Shown in pieces: positions 63,299-64,000 of a stretch of DNA of 64,000 nucleotides; the first letter of the stretch is position 1, and each line of letters begins with the position of its first letter. The stretch spans positions 9,137,263-9,201,262 of the forward strand of contig CM036239.1 in the NCBI GenBank assembly GCA_020698575.1. Reading direction: 5' to 3'. Source of the stretch: Bostrychus sinensis (taxonomy: Eukaryota; Chordata; Actinopteri; Gobiiformes; Eleotridae). The notes beneath the pieces were generated by a model. The model ran no database searches. It worked only from the letters and a program-made list of their open reading frames with translations, and was not told where the DNA came from. A program made the position numbers and the translations under genes.

Positions 63299-64000
63299 TA
63301 ACCTTTTGACCTTTTTGGCTAATCATAATTTAGTCTTGTTTTAAGGTTCCTTTTAAGAACAGAACCTCAATGTAGTTTTTTTTTTTTTTTTTTTAATTAG
63401 TGGTGAACTATATGTTTGGATGTGAATGGTTGAATTCTGTGTTGCTTTCTGACTTGGTCCAGCCACTCCCTTCCACACTGATCTCAAATAGAGAGAGATC
63501 CCTGTAATAGAGCAATTTCAGCTTTGCCAGGAGCAAACCATAGCCTTTATTCATGTACTCTGTGGTCTATTCCTCTTTGGCCAGATTGCACCCATCTCCC
63601 CACAGATTCCCTCTGTGGCAGGAATGAAAAGTAGACACAGGAGAGACAGAATAGACGCAGGAGAAAAAACATATTGTGGATGGTAATGGACTGTATGTAT
63701 GCCCAGCTCCTTTCCAGTCCCATATTGTTCATTCCCTGAGTCCCTGGGCACCACACCTTGTTGCAAGGTCGCTTGGCTTAGCCAATGAGGTCGGCCCTGT
63801 GCACACTTACAGTATGTGGTCCCCCTGGTGCAGCAGGCCAGGGCCAATCACACTGACATCTGAGGTAATAAGCACAGCTTTATCCGGCTGCACACAGAGA
63901 GGAAAAGAGGAATGAGGGAATTCTGTGTGCCAAGAGAGGAAGGAGAGTCAGCCTAGCATGACTGTTAAAAGCAACCTTGGAAACACATACTGTATATCCA
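63299..64000. other. no gene recognised
   Basis: Unique DNA with a T18 run near 63378-63395. The overlapping frames at 63547-63915 on both strands are shadows of one another without exon features. Confidence 0.4.

Overview
This window looks like euchromatic DNA of a teleost fish. It is AT-rich and carries many transposable-element families typical of fish genomes: several Tc1-like transposons, non-autonomous hAT elements with 8-bp target duplications, tRNA-headed SINEs, a Penelope-like reverse transcriptase relic and two decayed LINEs. It also has the long simple repeats usual in vertebrates. No operons, ribosome binding sites or dense reading frames are present. I found no complete protein-coding gene. 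Outside tandem repeats the longest open frame is 175 codons, about what chance gives in 64 kb. The window is best read as intron or intergenic DNA.

Layout. 0-5 kb: old repeats, an A tract and a TIR element (3887-4720). 5.8 kb: a possible 55-nt untranslated exon. 8-9.4 kb: a SINE and a retroposed repeat flanked by 10-bp duplications. 9.5-18.7 kb: mostly unique DNA with a few SINE and hAT scraps. 18.76-19.99 kb: one hAT element inside another. 21.5-22.5 kb: a TTAA-flanked MITE, a hAT fragment and a GA microsatellite. 27.3-30.5 kb: a Tc1 deletion derivative with a telomere-like filler, then a 2.65-kb minisatellite of about 126 units of 21 bp with higher-order structure. 32.0-32.5 kb: a second Tc1 deletion derivative. 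34.9-36.7 kb: Penelope relic, hAT element, SINE and TIR repeat. 38.8-39.6 kb: LINE relic. 41.0-42.6 kb: a Tc1-like element split by another TIR element that itself holds a second 21-bp minisatellite. 43.2-44.3 kb: the best gene-like locus. 48.2 kb: A/TA repeat. 50.9-51.4 kb: hAT element. 52.75-53.75 kb: hAT carrying a MITE and a SINE. 55.7-59.3 kb: two Tc1 relics and two hAT-like elements. 60.7-61.3 kb: TIR element. 62.2-63.3 kb: LINE relic.

The most interesting sequences are the 21-bp minisatellite with a 588-bp higher-order period and four stop-free frames, and the 43.2-44.3 kb locus. The latter has a CpG- and GC-box-rich stretch, a strong splice donor, and then an open frame whose cysteine spacing matches the C-terminal half of a rhamnose-binding (SUEL) lectin domain, followed by a hydrophobic tail and an AATAAA signal. 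Both need comparison with other fish genomes and RNA data. All family names come from sequence phrases I recognise, not from database searches.
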